A DNA stretch of 12,635 nucleotides from UBA4675 sp964601265 (GTDB lineage Bacteria; Bacillota; Clostridia; Christensenellales; Borkfalkiaceae): positions 1-12,635 of the forward strand of contig CAZRMT010000037.1 of assembly GCA_964601265.1 (NCBI GenBank). Direction: 5' to 3'. Under the pieces are notes generated by a model. It made no database searches. It was not told where the DNA came from and worked only from the letters and a program-made list of their open reading frames with translations. Of the stretch, positions 1-6,955 are shown piece by piece. Both the position numbers and the translations under genes were made by a program. Positions within the stretch are counted from its first letter, which is position 1. Each line of letters opens with the position of its first letter.

Positions 1-99
1 AGGCCAAATGTGAAGTCTATTGCAAGGAACATTGAAACACTTACAGAATACGGATTCCAAACATTATTGGAATTGAAAGAGAAGATGGAACAAGCATAA
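1..99 (+). CDS. C-terminal tail of an unidentified upstream gene (partial)
   Basis: Frame 1 is open from the first base of the window and ends at a TAA at 97-99, giving 32 residues (beginning RPNVKSIARNIETL, ending LKEKMEQA). The peptide is charged and looks helical, as C-terminal ends of relaxases or other mobile-element proteins often do, but nothing in it is diagnostic. It overlaps a second open frame (frame 3, from base 36) that also looks protein-like, so only one of the two can be genuine over 36-99, or a recombination joint lies there. Function unknown; the 5' part of the gene lies outside the window. Confidence 0.35.
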   Translation, partial: RPNVKSIARNIETLTEYGFQTLLELKEKMEQA

Positions 100-173
100 C
101 ATACAATCCAATTGATGGCTTCACAACAAGCGACCTTGGATATCAACAAGGGAACACGATATTCTCTGCAACA
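36..173 (+). pseudogene. Possible remnant of a PLD-helicase reading frame upstream of the HTH ORF
   Basis: Frame 3 is open from a TGA at 33-35 straight into the ORF that begins at 174, but contains no ATG or GTG before 174. The implied peptide (for example IDGFTTSDLGYQQGNTIF) reads like real protein. From memory it resembles the stretch that follows the GSSNFT motif in PLD-type helicase proteins. Combined with the F-x2-IWND motif that follows in the same frame, this suggests a truncated fragment of a second PLD-helicase gene whose front end was lost. The family link is recollection of conserved wording, not a search, so confidence is low. Confidence 0.35.
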
Positions 174-458
174 ATGAAAACAGACTTTGCCGAGCAGAGT
201 AAATTTTTGTTTTCTATGTTTGATGAAATTTGGAACGATAAATCAAAGGTTGAAGATATAACCGACACAATCGTTGAAATGATTGGTAATAAAATCGTAA
301 ATAGCCTTAATTTAACGGACAATATGCGTGTTGCTTTGGAATGTCGCATAAAAGGACTTAGTTATCCCGAAATAGGACGAGTGCTGTCACGCGCGCAATC
401 TTCTGTATACGAGTATTTCATTAAAATGCGACAAAGGTATATGGCGATTTATGGATGA
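174..458 (+). CDS. Short helix-turn-helix protein with a PLD-tail-like N-terminus (possibly a chimeric remnant)
   Basis: This is a 94-residue ORF from the first ATG of the frame. Residues about 10-40 include FDEIWNDKSKVEDITDTIVE. This parallels the segment FEELWND that follows the PLD domain in the helicase at 1994-5284 and similar wording in other PLD-helicases. Residues about 50-94 form a sigma-70-region-4-like helix-turn-helix (LSYPEIGRVLSRAQSSVYEY), as in small phage or mobile-element regulators. No convincing ribosome binding site lies near 174 (the nearest purine run, AAGGGAA, is about 18 bases away), and the frame stays open upstream. The ORF could therefore be the 3' end of a broken gene rather than a complete one. 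A role in DNA binding is inferred from the HTH only. No promoter or terminator separates it clearly from the next operon. Confidence 0.45.
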   Translation: MKTDFAEQSKFLFSMFDEIWNDKSKVEDITDTIVEMIGNKIVNSLNLTDNMRVALECRIKGLSYPEIGRVLSRAQSSVYEYFIKMRQRYMAIYG

Positions 459-504
459 CGAGATATCCTTAGCGCTTTGATCTTAATAAAAGAATCAATA
501 TAAC

Positions 505-514
505 CTATAAGCCG
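505..514 (+). repeat. Left copy of a 10-bp direct repeat flanking the AlbA/helicase cassette
   Basis: CTATAAGCCG occurs here and again at 5433-5442, just outside the terminator of the helicase operon. The two copies bracket the whole two-gene cassette at a distance of about 4.9 kb. The match does not extend beyond ten bases. It could be a target-site or attachment core, or chance. Confidence 0.25.
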
Positions 515-537
515 ACAATTTTTTCGATTAGAGTCGT

Positions 538-580
538 AAATGGGGACAAAATTGGGGACATTTGGTCTTGACATTTGTCC
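538..580 (+). promoter_or_regulatory. Candidate operator: repeated GGACA half-sites at the promoter
   Basis: Two near-identical 11-mers, AAATGGGGACA (538-548) and AATTGGGGACA (550-560), lie 12 bp apart directly upstream of the -35. An inverted TGTCC (576-580) sits inside the promoter spacer. GGACA at 556-560 and TGTCC at 576-580 form an inverted pair centred on the -35. A protein binding there would block or stimulate RNA polymerase. The gene product at 626-1969 ends in a winged helix, so autoregulation is a reasonable inference, unproven. Confidence 0.4.
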
Positions 581-596
581 TTGTTTATGTTATACT
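568..596 (+). promoter_or_regulatory. Strong extended -10 promoter of the AlbA/helicase operon
   Basis: The -35 TTGACA (568-573) matches consensus, the spacer is 17 bp, and the -10 TATACT (591-596) is preceded by TG-T, the extended -10 element. Transcription should start near 602-604. That places the upstream in-frame ATG at 575 outside the mRNA and supports the start codon at 626. Confidence 0.85.
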
Positions 597-614
597 GTTG
601 TCGAAATGATTGTT

Positions 615-619
615 GGAGG
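615..619 (+). promoter_or_regulatory. Ribosome binding site fixing the AlbA protein start at 626
   Basis: GGAGG lies six bases before the ATG at 626. An earlier in-frame ATG at 575 has no such site and lies within the promoter, so it is rejected. Confidence 0.85.
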
Positions 620-625
620 TTTGGA

Positions 626-1969
626 ATGATTAACTTCGGGCACGAAACTGAGACACTTGAGTTTAAGAAAAGCACTGGAGAAATGCACGATGCAATGAAA
701 GATGTAGTTGCAATATTGAACAAGCACGAAAACGGTACACTTTATTTTGGCATTGCTCCTAACGGAGATGTAAAAGGCTTACAGGTGGTAGAATCCACTT
801 TGCGTGATGTGTCAAGAGTTGTGTTTGAGAGCATAAAACCGCAGATTTATCCGCAAATTCAGAAAATCACCATTGACGGTTGCGATATAATCGAAGTGAA
901 GTTCAACGGAAAAAGTAAACCCTATTCGGCATATGGAAAGTATTATGTCAGAGTCGCCGATGAAAGTCGAGAATTAACGCCTGCAGAGCTAAAAGAAATG
1001 ATGCTTTCAAGCGAATATGCCGAACGTTGGGAACAATTTGAAACGGAATACACAATTAAAGACGTTGATGAAGCTGCACTTAAAGAGTTTTACAATCGAG
1101 CAACGGCTTGCGGAAGACTTCCCGATGACGGATATGATGCAGAAAAACTACTTAACAAACTTTGTTTACTAAAAAATGGCAAATTAAATAATGCAGGATA
1201 TGTGCTTTTTGGAAATAACGGTCCCGTTACTATAAAAATGGCTGTATTCGCAACTGATGAAAAACTTACTTTTTTAGATATAAATCGGACCGAGGATAAT
1301 ATTTTCAGATTGGTTGACACGGCTTTAACGTATATAAAGAAAAATATTCGTTGGCGTGCCGAAATCGGCAATGTGATGAGGGAAGAAATCCCAGAAATTC
1401 CTCTCAAGGCAATGCGTGAAATTGTGATAAACAGTTTTGCTCACGCTCAATATGGAACTACAACGCAGCACGAAATTGATATTCATCCCGGAAAAGTCGT
1501 AATATATAATCCCGGTGAATTCCCTACCGAATATTCGCCGGAAGATTTTGCCACGAAAAATCTACCGTCTATTATTCGCAATGAGTTAATTGCAAAAGTG
1601 TTGTATTTGTGCCATGATATCGAGTCTTTCGGTAGCGGATTCAGGCGTGTATATACACTTTGCAATGAGAATGGCGCTGTTTGTACTTATAAAAAATCGC
1701 CAATAGGTTTTTCTTTCATTTTCTTGCGCAACGATCCTAACTCTATAATAAATGTCCCTAAAGTTGACAAAAATGTCCCTATTATTTTGTCGAAAACTGA
1801 AAAAGCGGTATTTGAACTTTTGAAAGTGCAACCAAATTTAACCAGAGAAGAGCTTTCAATTGAAATATCCAAAACCGTGAAAACGGTACAGCGAGCACTG
1901 GACGGCTTAAAAGCAAAAGGCTTAATTGTGCGTGTTGGCACAAACCGCAGTGGCTATTGGAAAATATGA
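626..1969 (+). CDS. Schlafen AlbA_2 / GHKL-ATPase / winged-helix protein (COG2865-like)
   Basis: This is a 447-residue protein starting at the ATG with the GGAGG site. Residues 1-120 form an AlbA_2 (Schlafen-type) domain, with ETETLEFKKS at 7-16, NGTLYFGIAPNGDVKG at 36-51 and a YVRV...ELTPAEL end. Residues about 260-345 resemble the RecG-C-like HATPase_c_4 domain: REIVINSFAH with E265, N269 and H273, the turn NPGEF at 295-299 and the glycine segment FGSGF at 335-339. After a short linker with two NVP motifs (376-378, 383-385), residues about 388-447 form a winged helix ending SGYWKI. Relatives of this COG2865 type are annotated as transcriptional regulators or ATP-binding proteins and are frequent in accessory DNA. 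It is first in an operon with the PLD-helicase (24-base gap). A regulatory or sensing subunit of a defence module is inferred; a direct nucleic-acid-processing role through the AlbA_2 fold is the alternative. Confidence 0.85.
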   Translation: MINFGHETETLEFKKSTGEMHDAMKDVVAILNKHENGTLYFGIAPNGDVKGLQVVESTLRDVSRVVFESIKPQIYPQIQKITIDGCDIIEVKFNGKSKPYSAYGKYYVRVADESRELTPAELKEMMLSSEYAERWEQFETEYTIKDVDEAALKEFYNRATACGRLPDDGYDAEKLLNKLCLLKNGKLNNAGYVLFGNNGPVTIKMAVFATDEKLTFLDINRTEDNIFRLVDTALTYIKKNIRWRAEIGNVMREEIPEIPLKAMREIVINSFAHAQYGTTTQHEIDIHPGKVVIYNPGEFPTEYSPEDFATKNLPSIIRNELIAKVLYLCHDIESFGSGFRRVYTLCNENGAVCTYKKSPIGFSFIFLRNDPNSIINVPKVDKNVPIILSKTEKAVFELLKVQPNLTREELSIEISKTVKTVQRALDGLKAKGLIVRVGTNRSGYWKI

Positions 1970-1993
1970 ATTTGGAGGAGGTAGTTAATTTAT

Positions 1994-4900
1994 ATGGCGT
2001 CTATTATAGATAACAGATCAAAAACAATGCTGGAATCTTTAAAAAACTCTTTAAAGCAAGCAGAAAGCGTAGATATTTTAACGGCATTTTTCTATTTTTC
2101 GGGTTTTAATGCACTAGCAGATGAATTAAAAGATAAAAAAATCAGAATTTTAGTTGGAAATACTATTGATCCCGATGCAATAGCCGATCTTTGCAATGCT
2201 GTAAAAGATAGTCCAGAAGAAACTCTGGAAACGTATGCCGTGCGCGGATACAATAAGTTGAACAATTCACAAAAGAGAAATCGATATATAGACAGTTTTG
2301 TCGGCCTTTTTAATAAGTCGTCGCTCTCAGAGGAATTTGATTCGACAGACAGCCAAAAGGTTTTTAAAATGTTCCTTGATAAAATTGAAAACGGAACGCT
2401 TGAAATAAGACTAACCTCTTCTCAAAATCACGCGAAGGCATATATTTTAACCAATAAGCCAGAATATTCGTGTTTTGGAGATCAAAAAGGGGTTGTATTT
2501 ACCGGTTCATCTAATTTTACATACAACGGGTTACGTGGGCAAGGTGAAATGAATGAGAGATTTAGCGATAATGTTAAATATGATGAATACTTTGATAGCT
2601 TTGAAGAATTATGGAATGACAGCAAAGCAATCGATGTGTGCATTAAAAACGGCAACACAGATTTTGTTGATAGCATAAAATCAAAATTGTGGTTGTTTGC
2701 AAAACCCACACCGTATCAAATATTTATCAGGATTTTATTTGAACTATATGCTTCATTTGAAAACAGCACTGTCAAATCTCCATATGAAATTACAGATGGG
2801 AAATTCTCGAATTTGAAATATCAATTAGATGCTATAAAGTATGGAGTTGATTGTATAACTAAGAATAATGGTGTCATTGTTGCAGATGTCGTCGGTTTAG
2901 GTAAGTCAGTAGTAGCTTCTGCAATAGCATATAATTTGGATATAAAAAGAACGGTTATCATTGCACCCCCGCACTTAGTTGACCAATGGAATGATTATCA
3001 GCAAGATTTCGGCCTTCGTGGCGTAAAAGTTTGTAGTAGTGGTAGAATTCAGGAGTTGTATGATGCTTATTCATGCGACCCGAATCCGATTTTATACATA
3101 ATAGATGAAGCGCATCGCTATCGTAACGAATTAAGCGACAGCTATCAATTGCTACATCAATTGACGCGTTCGCACCCGGATAATAAAGTTATATTGCTTA
3201 CCGCAACCCCATACAACAATAGACCTCAAGATTTGTTTGCGTTGGTCAAACTTTTTCAAACACCGAGTCGTTCAACCATTCAGTCAGTAGACAACTTAGG
3301 GGTTCGATTTCATGAACTTATTGCACAATACAATAAGTTGGAAAAAGAAGGCAAAAAGCATCTTACGCCCGAAGTTAAGGCCGAACTAGACAAACTTAGT
3401 CAGCAATTAAGAATATTAATAGATCCTGTCATTGTTCGTCGTAGCCGTATAGATTTGCAGGAAATTAAGGAATATGCCGATGACTTGAAAGCACAAAATA
3501 TTCAATTTCCGAAAATCGTCGGCCCCGAACTTGTTGAATATGATCTTGGAGAAATTCGTTCGCTATACTTGCATACGCTCGATTTATTGAGCAACAAATT
3601 CATATGCGCAAGATATAACCCGTCTGCGTATTTGGTAAATCCTGATGCGTTCTCAAAACAGTATGGAGAGTTTTTCGGCGAAATGAACATTCAGCTTTCA
3701 CAAAGAAACTTGGCAATGTTTATAAAAAGATTGTTGGTGATGCGTTTCGAAAGCTCAAAATCTGCTTTTAAGTCAACACTTACAAGCATACTTTCATCAT
3801 ACGAAAACATTATTAAATGGTGGGATAAAGGATATGTTCCTATTAAAAAGAGTGGCTATTTGCCTGACCCAGACGATGATGAGATACAAGAAACGCTTGA
3901 TGAAATCAGTAGCATCGATGAGCTTGGCGTAGATATAAATAAGATCAAGAAGAAAGCAATTCCTATCGAAAGGCAACTCTTTAAGGAGGACTTTATTTTT
4001 GCAGTAAAAAACGATATAGAGTTGCTGAAGGGAATTTATGCCGATTGGTTTGAACGAGACGAGATTGGCGTAGATCCTAAATATAATGTGGTTAAAAATA
4101 GAATTTCAAAATCTATCAAAGAAAATGCAGCGCGAAAAATTGTTGTGTTTTCAACGTATGCGGATACTGCAGAATATGTAAAAGAAAGCCTTGAAAAAGA
4201 CGGATTCAAAGTCTTATTGTATACGGGCGGTGCGTCACAGTTGGACCGAAAAGTGGTAAAATGCAATTTTGATGCTTCGTGTAAAAAGGAAGATCAATTG
4301 AACGATTATGACATAATTGTTGCGACAGATGCGTTGAGTGAAGGTTTTAACCTCAATAGAGCCGGCGTAATTATTAACTATGACATTCCGTACAACCCCA
4401 CAAGAGTTGTTCAAAGAATTGGTAGAATAAATCGTATTAACAAGAAAATGTTTGACGATATTTATATCTACAACTTCTTTCCAACCGATATAGGCGAAGA
4501 AAACACTCTAATTAAAGGTATTTCGACTTTAAAGATGCTTTTGATAAACAATATTGTCGGTAGTGATACAAAAACGCTCACTCCAGATGAGACACTTCAA
4601 AGCTATTTTAGAAGTCGTTACGAAGAAGCCGATGCACAAAGTAATGATAAAAGTTGGGATAATGAATACCGAAATATTTATAACGCCGTAAAACATAATA
4701 TGACGTTGATGGATTCTGTGTTTAGCATTCCTGAACGTGCAAGAATAATTAGAAAAAACCAAAAGGAAGAGTGTGCAATTTCATTTGCAAAACGCGGTGA
4801 TAATACTTTATTTGCACTTGCTCCTTCATATGTCACGCAAGCGCAAATTGTCCCGGCAGATAAAGTGCTTGGATTATTTGAAGCGTTGCCCGAAGAAAAT

Positions 4901-5284
4901 GGTTTCGAATACGACGAAGAACTTGATAAAAAGTTTAAGATATTAAGAGACGAAATCAAGAAACCGCACCCAAAGATAAAAATGGACAAAAGAAAGAGCG
5001 AAGCACTTGAAAATTTGCAACAGCTATTAGTGGTTTGCCCTGCAGAAAAAGATTATCTTGCAGATTTAATCGACGTAATAAAAAAATATGATGATTTGAG
5101 TGACGGCGAATTAAAGTATCTTGCGGCGATTTCTGTCAAAAAAGGCTCTGCGACGGAAACACTGACTGAATTGAAACGCAAAATTCCCGTTCACTACATC
5201 ATACAGATAAAAACGAGGGTTGAATCGATAGACGCACAAACAGAAGTAATAATGTTTACTGAGGATTTGAGAAATGATAGATGA
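1994..5284 (+). CDS. PLD nuclease - SNF2-type helicase fusion protein
   Basis: This 1096-residue protein starts 12 bases after a perfect GGAGGAGG (1974-1981). Residues about 1-215 form a PLD-like nuclease domain: H146-A-K148 followed by GSSNFT at 171-176 and an acidic GQGEMNE segment. This is the single-HxK arrangement of BfiI/NgoFVII-type nucleases, which act as dimers; the usual downstream Asp is a Thr. Residues about 280-460 form the first RecA lobe: Walker A GLGKS with K304, DEAH at 371-374 and TATP at 403-406. Residues about 700-830 form the second lobe (VVFSTYAD, ATDALSEGFNL and QRIGRINR from Q807, with arginine-finger-type residues). The region between and the last 260 residues are charged and helical with no domain I recognise. 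The protein likely translocates on nucleic acid by ATP hydrolysis and cuts it. Such proteins occur in defence islands, often beside methyltransferases; none is present here. The C-terminus (TEDLRNDR) overlaps a +1-frame SSB-tip peptide. Confidence 0.88.
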   Translation: MASIIDNRSKTMLESLKNSLKQAESVDILTAFFYFSGFNALADELKDKKIRILVGNTIDPDAIADLCNAVKDSPEETLETYAVRGYNKLNNSQKRNRYIDSFVGLFNKSSLSEEFDSTDSQKVFKMFLDKIENGTLEIRLTSSQNHAKAYILTNKPEYSCFGDQKGVVFTGSSNFTYNGLRGQGEMNERFSDNVKYDEYFDSFEELWNDSKAIDVCIKNGNTDFVDSIKSKLWLFAKPTPYQIFIRILFELYASFENSTVKSPYEITDGKFSNLKYQLDAIKYGVDCITKNNGVIVADVVGLGKSVVASAIAYNLDIKRTVIIAPPHLVDQWNDYQQDFGLRGVKVCSSGRIQELYDAYSCDPNPILYIIDEAHRYRNELSDSYQLLHQLTRSHPDNKVILLTATPYNNRPQDLFALVKLFQTPSRSTIQSVDNLGVRFHELIAQYNKLEKEGKKHLTPEVKAELDKLSQQLRILIDPVIVRRSRIDLQEIKEYADDLKAQNIQFPKIVGPELVEYDLGEIRSLYLHTLDLLSNKFICARYNPSAYLVNPDAFSKQYGEFFGEMNIQLSQRNLAMFIKRLLVMRFESSKSAFKSTLTSILSSYENIIKWWDKGYVPIKKSGYLPDPDDDEIQETLDEISSIDELGVDINKIKKKAIPIERQLFKEDFIFAVKNDIELLKGIYADWFERDEIGVDPKYNVVKNRISKSIKENAARKIVVFSTYADTAEYVKESLEKDGFKVLLYTGGASQLDRKVVKCNFDASCKKEDQLNDYDIIVATDALSEGFNLNRAGVIINYDIPYNPTRVVQRIGRINRINKKMFDDIYIYNFFPTDIGEENTLIKGISTLKMLLINNIVGSDTKTLTPDETLQSYFRSRYEEADAQSNDKSWDNEYRNIYNAVKHNMTLMDSVFSIPERARIIRKNQKEECAISFAKRGDNTLFALAPSYVTQAQIVPADKVLGLFEALPEENGFEYDEELDKKFKILRDEIKKPHPKIKMDKRKSEALENLQQLLVVCPAEKDYLADLIDVIKKYDDLSDGELKYLAAISVKKGSATETLTELKRKIPVHYIIQIKTRVESIDAQTEVIMFTEDLRNDR

Positions 5285-5312
5285 TGACAATGACGACGAT
5301 CTTCCGTTTTGA
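5274..5312 (+). CDS. Candidate 12-residue micro-ORF with an SSB C-terminal tip (MIDDDNDDDLPF)
   Basis: The ATG at 5274 lies inside the last codons of the helicase in the +1 frame, and the frame ends at TGA 5310-5312. The product is almost purely acidic and ends DDDLPF, the wording of the tip of many Firmicutes SSB proteins (E. coli SSB ends DDDIPF). That tip docks RecQ, PriA, RecG and other partners. A GAGG (5261-5264) sits nine bases before the ATG. Three readings are possible. It may be the true end of the helicase, lost or regained by a frameshift near 5270. It may be the last codons of a deleted ssb gene. Or it may be a translated microprotein. Chance production of this motif is possible because the stretch is a GAT/GAC run, but the LPF-stop ending makes it less likely. 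Confidence 0.3.
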   Translation: MIDDDNDDDLPF

Positions 5313-5378
5313 TTGTTTTGTTAATCCAGTTTGCAATTATGATTATAAATTAGAATAAGATTACAGAATTTAAAATAC

Positions 5379-5418
5379 TACGGGCGACTTGAAACCAAGT
5401 CGCCCGTAAATCGTTTTT
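5379..5418 (+). terminator. Rho-independent terminator, probably bidirectional
   Basis: TACGGGCGACTTG (5379-5391) pairs perfectly with 5396-5408 around an AAAC loop: a 13-bp stem, GC-rich in the middle. On the plus strand it is followed after five bases by TTTTT (5414-5418), ending the helicase operon. Read on the minus strand it is followed by TATTTTAAATT, so it can also end the convergent surface-protein gene, which stops at 5450. Confidence 0.85.
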
Positions 5419-5432
5419 AAGTTTTAGTCGGT

Positions 5433-5442
5433 CTATAAGCCG
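5433..5442 (+). repeat. Right copy of the 10-bp direct repeat flanking the cassette
   Basis: CTATAAGCCG is identical to 505-514. It lies between the terminator and the stop codon of the convergent gene, a position expected for the outer edge of an inserted cassette. It is too short to exclude coincidence. Confidence 0.25.
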
Positions 5443-5449
5443 TTTAAAG

Positions 5450-6955
5450 TTAAGTGAGCAATACTTCGCCGTCCGAACACAGTACTTTACTTACGTTGAT
5501 AGAGGCGTTCCAAGACGAGCCTTTTTCTATGGCGTTCCATTCTGCCACGGTACCGTTGAAATCTATTTGAGTAACGGAAGTACATCCGCTGAAAGCAAAA
5601 TCTCCTATACTGCTTACTTTGTTACCGCAGAAAAGTATTTTGGTGGCGGAAGAGCAACCGCTAAAAGCATAATCTCCTATACTTCTTACGTTTTCGCCCA
5701 AGGTAATTTGTATTAGCGACGAGCAGTTTTCAAAAGCGCTTTCGCCTATTACGGTAACGCTACTTGGAATTTCGTTGTATTCCAGCGAAGTTAGGTTTTT
5801 AAACGCCATAGCGCATATTTCGGTAACGTCGTCGGGGAAAACGAAACTGCTTCCGCCTCCTTCGCCTATGGCGTATTTTATAAATTTCCCGTCCTTACTT
5901 AAAAGTTTGCCGTCTATAGATTTATATTTCGTGTTGTTTTCGTCAACGGTTATGGTTCTTAAATTAGCGCAGTCCTCTAAAATAAGTTCTCCTATAAAGG
6001 TTACTCCGCTACCGATATACACGGAGCTAATCGAGGAGCAACCGTAGAAGAGGTAACTGTTTAGTCTTGTAACCGTGTCGGGAATTACGACGTTTTCCGC
6101 AAGCGTATTATTAAAATATAATTCTGCGTTGTTGACCGTTGGCGACGAAAATTCGTTGGCAAACGATATTTTGCACCAATCCTCTATTTCTCCGAGGAAA
6201 TATACTTTTTTAAGGTTATTGCAACCGCTGAAAGCGTTTTCTCCGATACTTATTACGTCTTTTCCGAAAGTAATTCTTTGAAGAGCGGTGCAGTTTTTAA
6301 AAGCGTCGGCGTTTATGAGCGTAACCCCGTCGGGCACGCTGAAAGAAACGTCTTTTTTTCCGAGCGGATATAAAACGAGCGTAGTTCCGTCTTTCGAGTA
6401 GAGAACGCCTTCAACCGTTTTGTAATTTTCGTTGTTTTCGTCAACGGTAAATTTGCTAACGGAGGAGCAAGAGTCGAACGCCGTAGCTCCTATTTGCGTC
6501 ACGTTTACGCCGAGCGTAACTTCGGTAAGGGCAGAACAGTTTTTAAAAGCGTTTTCGCCTATCGTGAGTTCGCCGTCGCCAAAGGTTATGTTAGCGAGGT
6601 TCAAACAGTCCGCAAAGGCAGAGTTGCCTATTACCGTTATGTCGTCACCTAGCGTTACGTCGGTAATATACGTACAGTTTTTAAAAGCAGAATCGCATAT
6701 ATTTAAAACGCCTTCTCCGATTACTACGCATTTAAGTTGTAAAACATTCTCAAATGCGTTATACGGTATCGAGCTTACGCCGTAAATCGTTAAGGCGATA
6801 GTGCCGTTACCCATAGACGAAACGGCGTTAGTTATTGCCGTAAACTTTTCTACCGTTGCGTTTTGGTCTAATTTAACGGTAAAACTAGTTACGTTTAATT
6901 GAATAAGTTCCTCTAATTCGGTTTGAAGTTGCGTTGCGGTAAGCGTAGTTGCGTC
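5450..6955 (-). repeat. LRR surface protein, array C with lead-in segment (residues 871-1371)
   Basis: The third block begins DATTLTATQLQTEL and has the lead-in ending ALTIYGVSSIPYNAF. It is the longest array, with two VDENN...SKDG inserts and a second LGEIEDWCKISF block. It lacks the GQKE...GGT closing segment and runs to the protein end instead. Confidence 0.55.

Noticed and set aside
575..625. Longer N-terminus for the AlbA_2 protein (ATG at 575)
   Set aside because: It lies inside the promoter, upstream of the expected transcription start, and lacks a ribosome binding site; the ATG at 626 has GGAGG at the right distance.
3981..3990. Perfect Shine-Dalgarno-like TTAAGGAGGA inside the helicase gene, suggesting an internal start
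   Set aside because: No ATG, GTG or TTG follows in the helicase frame at a workable distance; the bases simply encode Lys-Glu-Asp.
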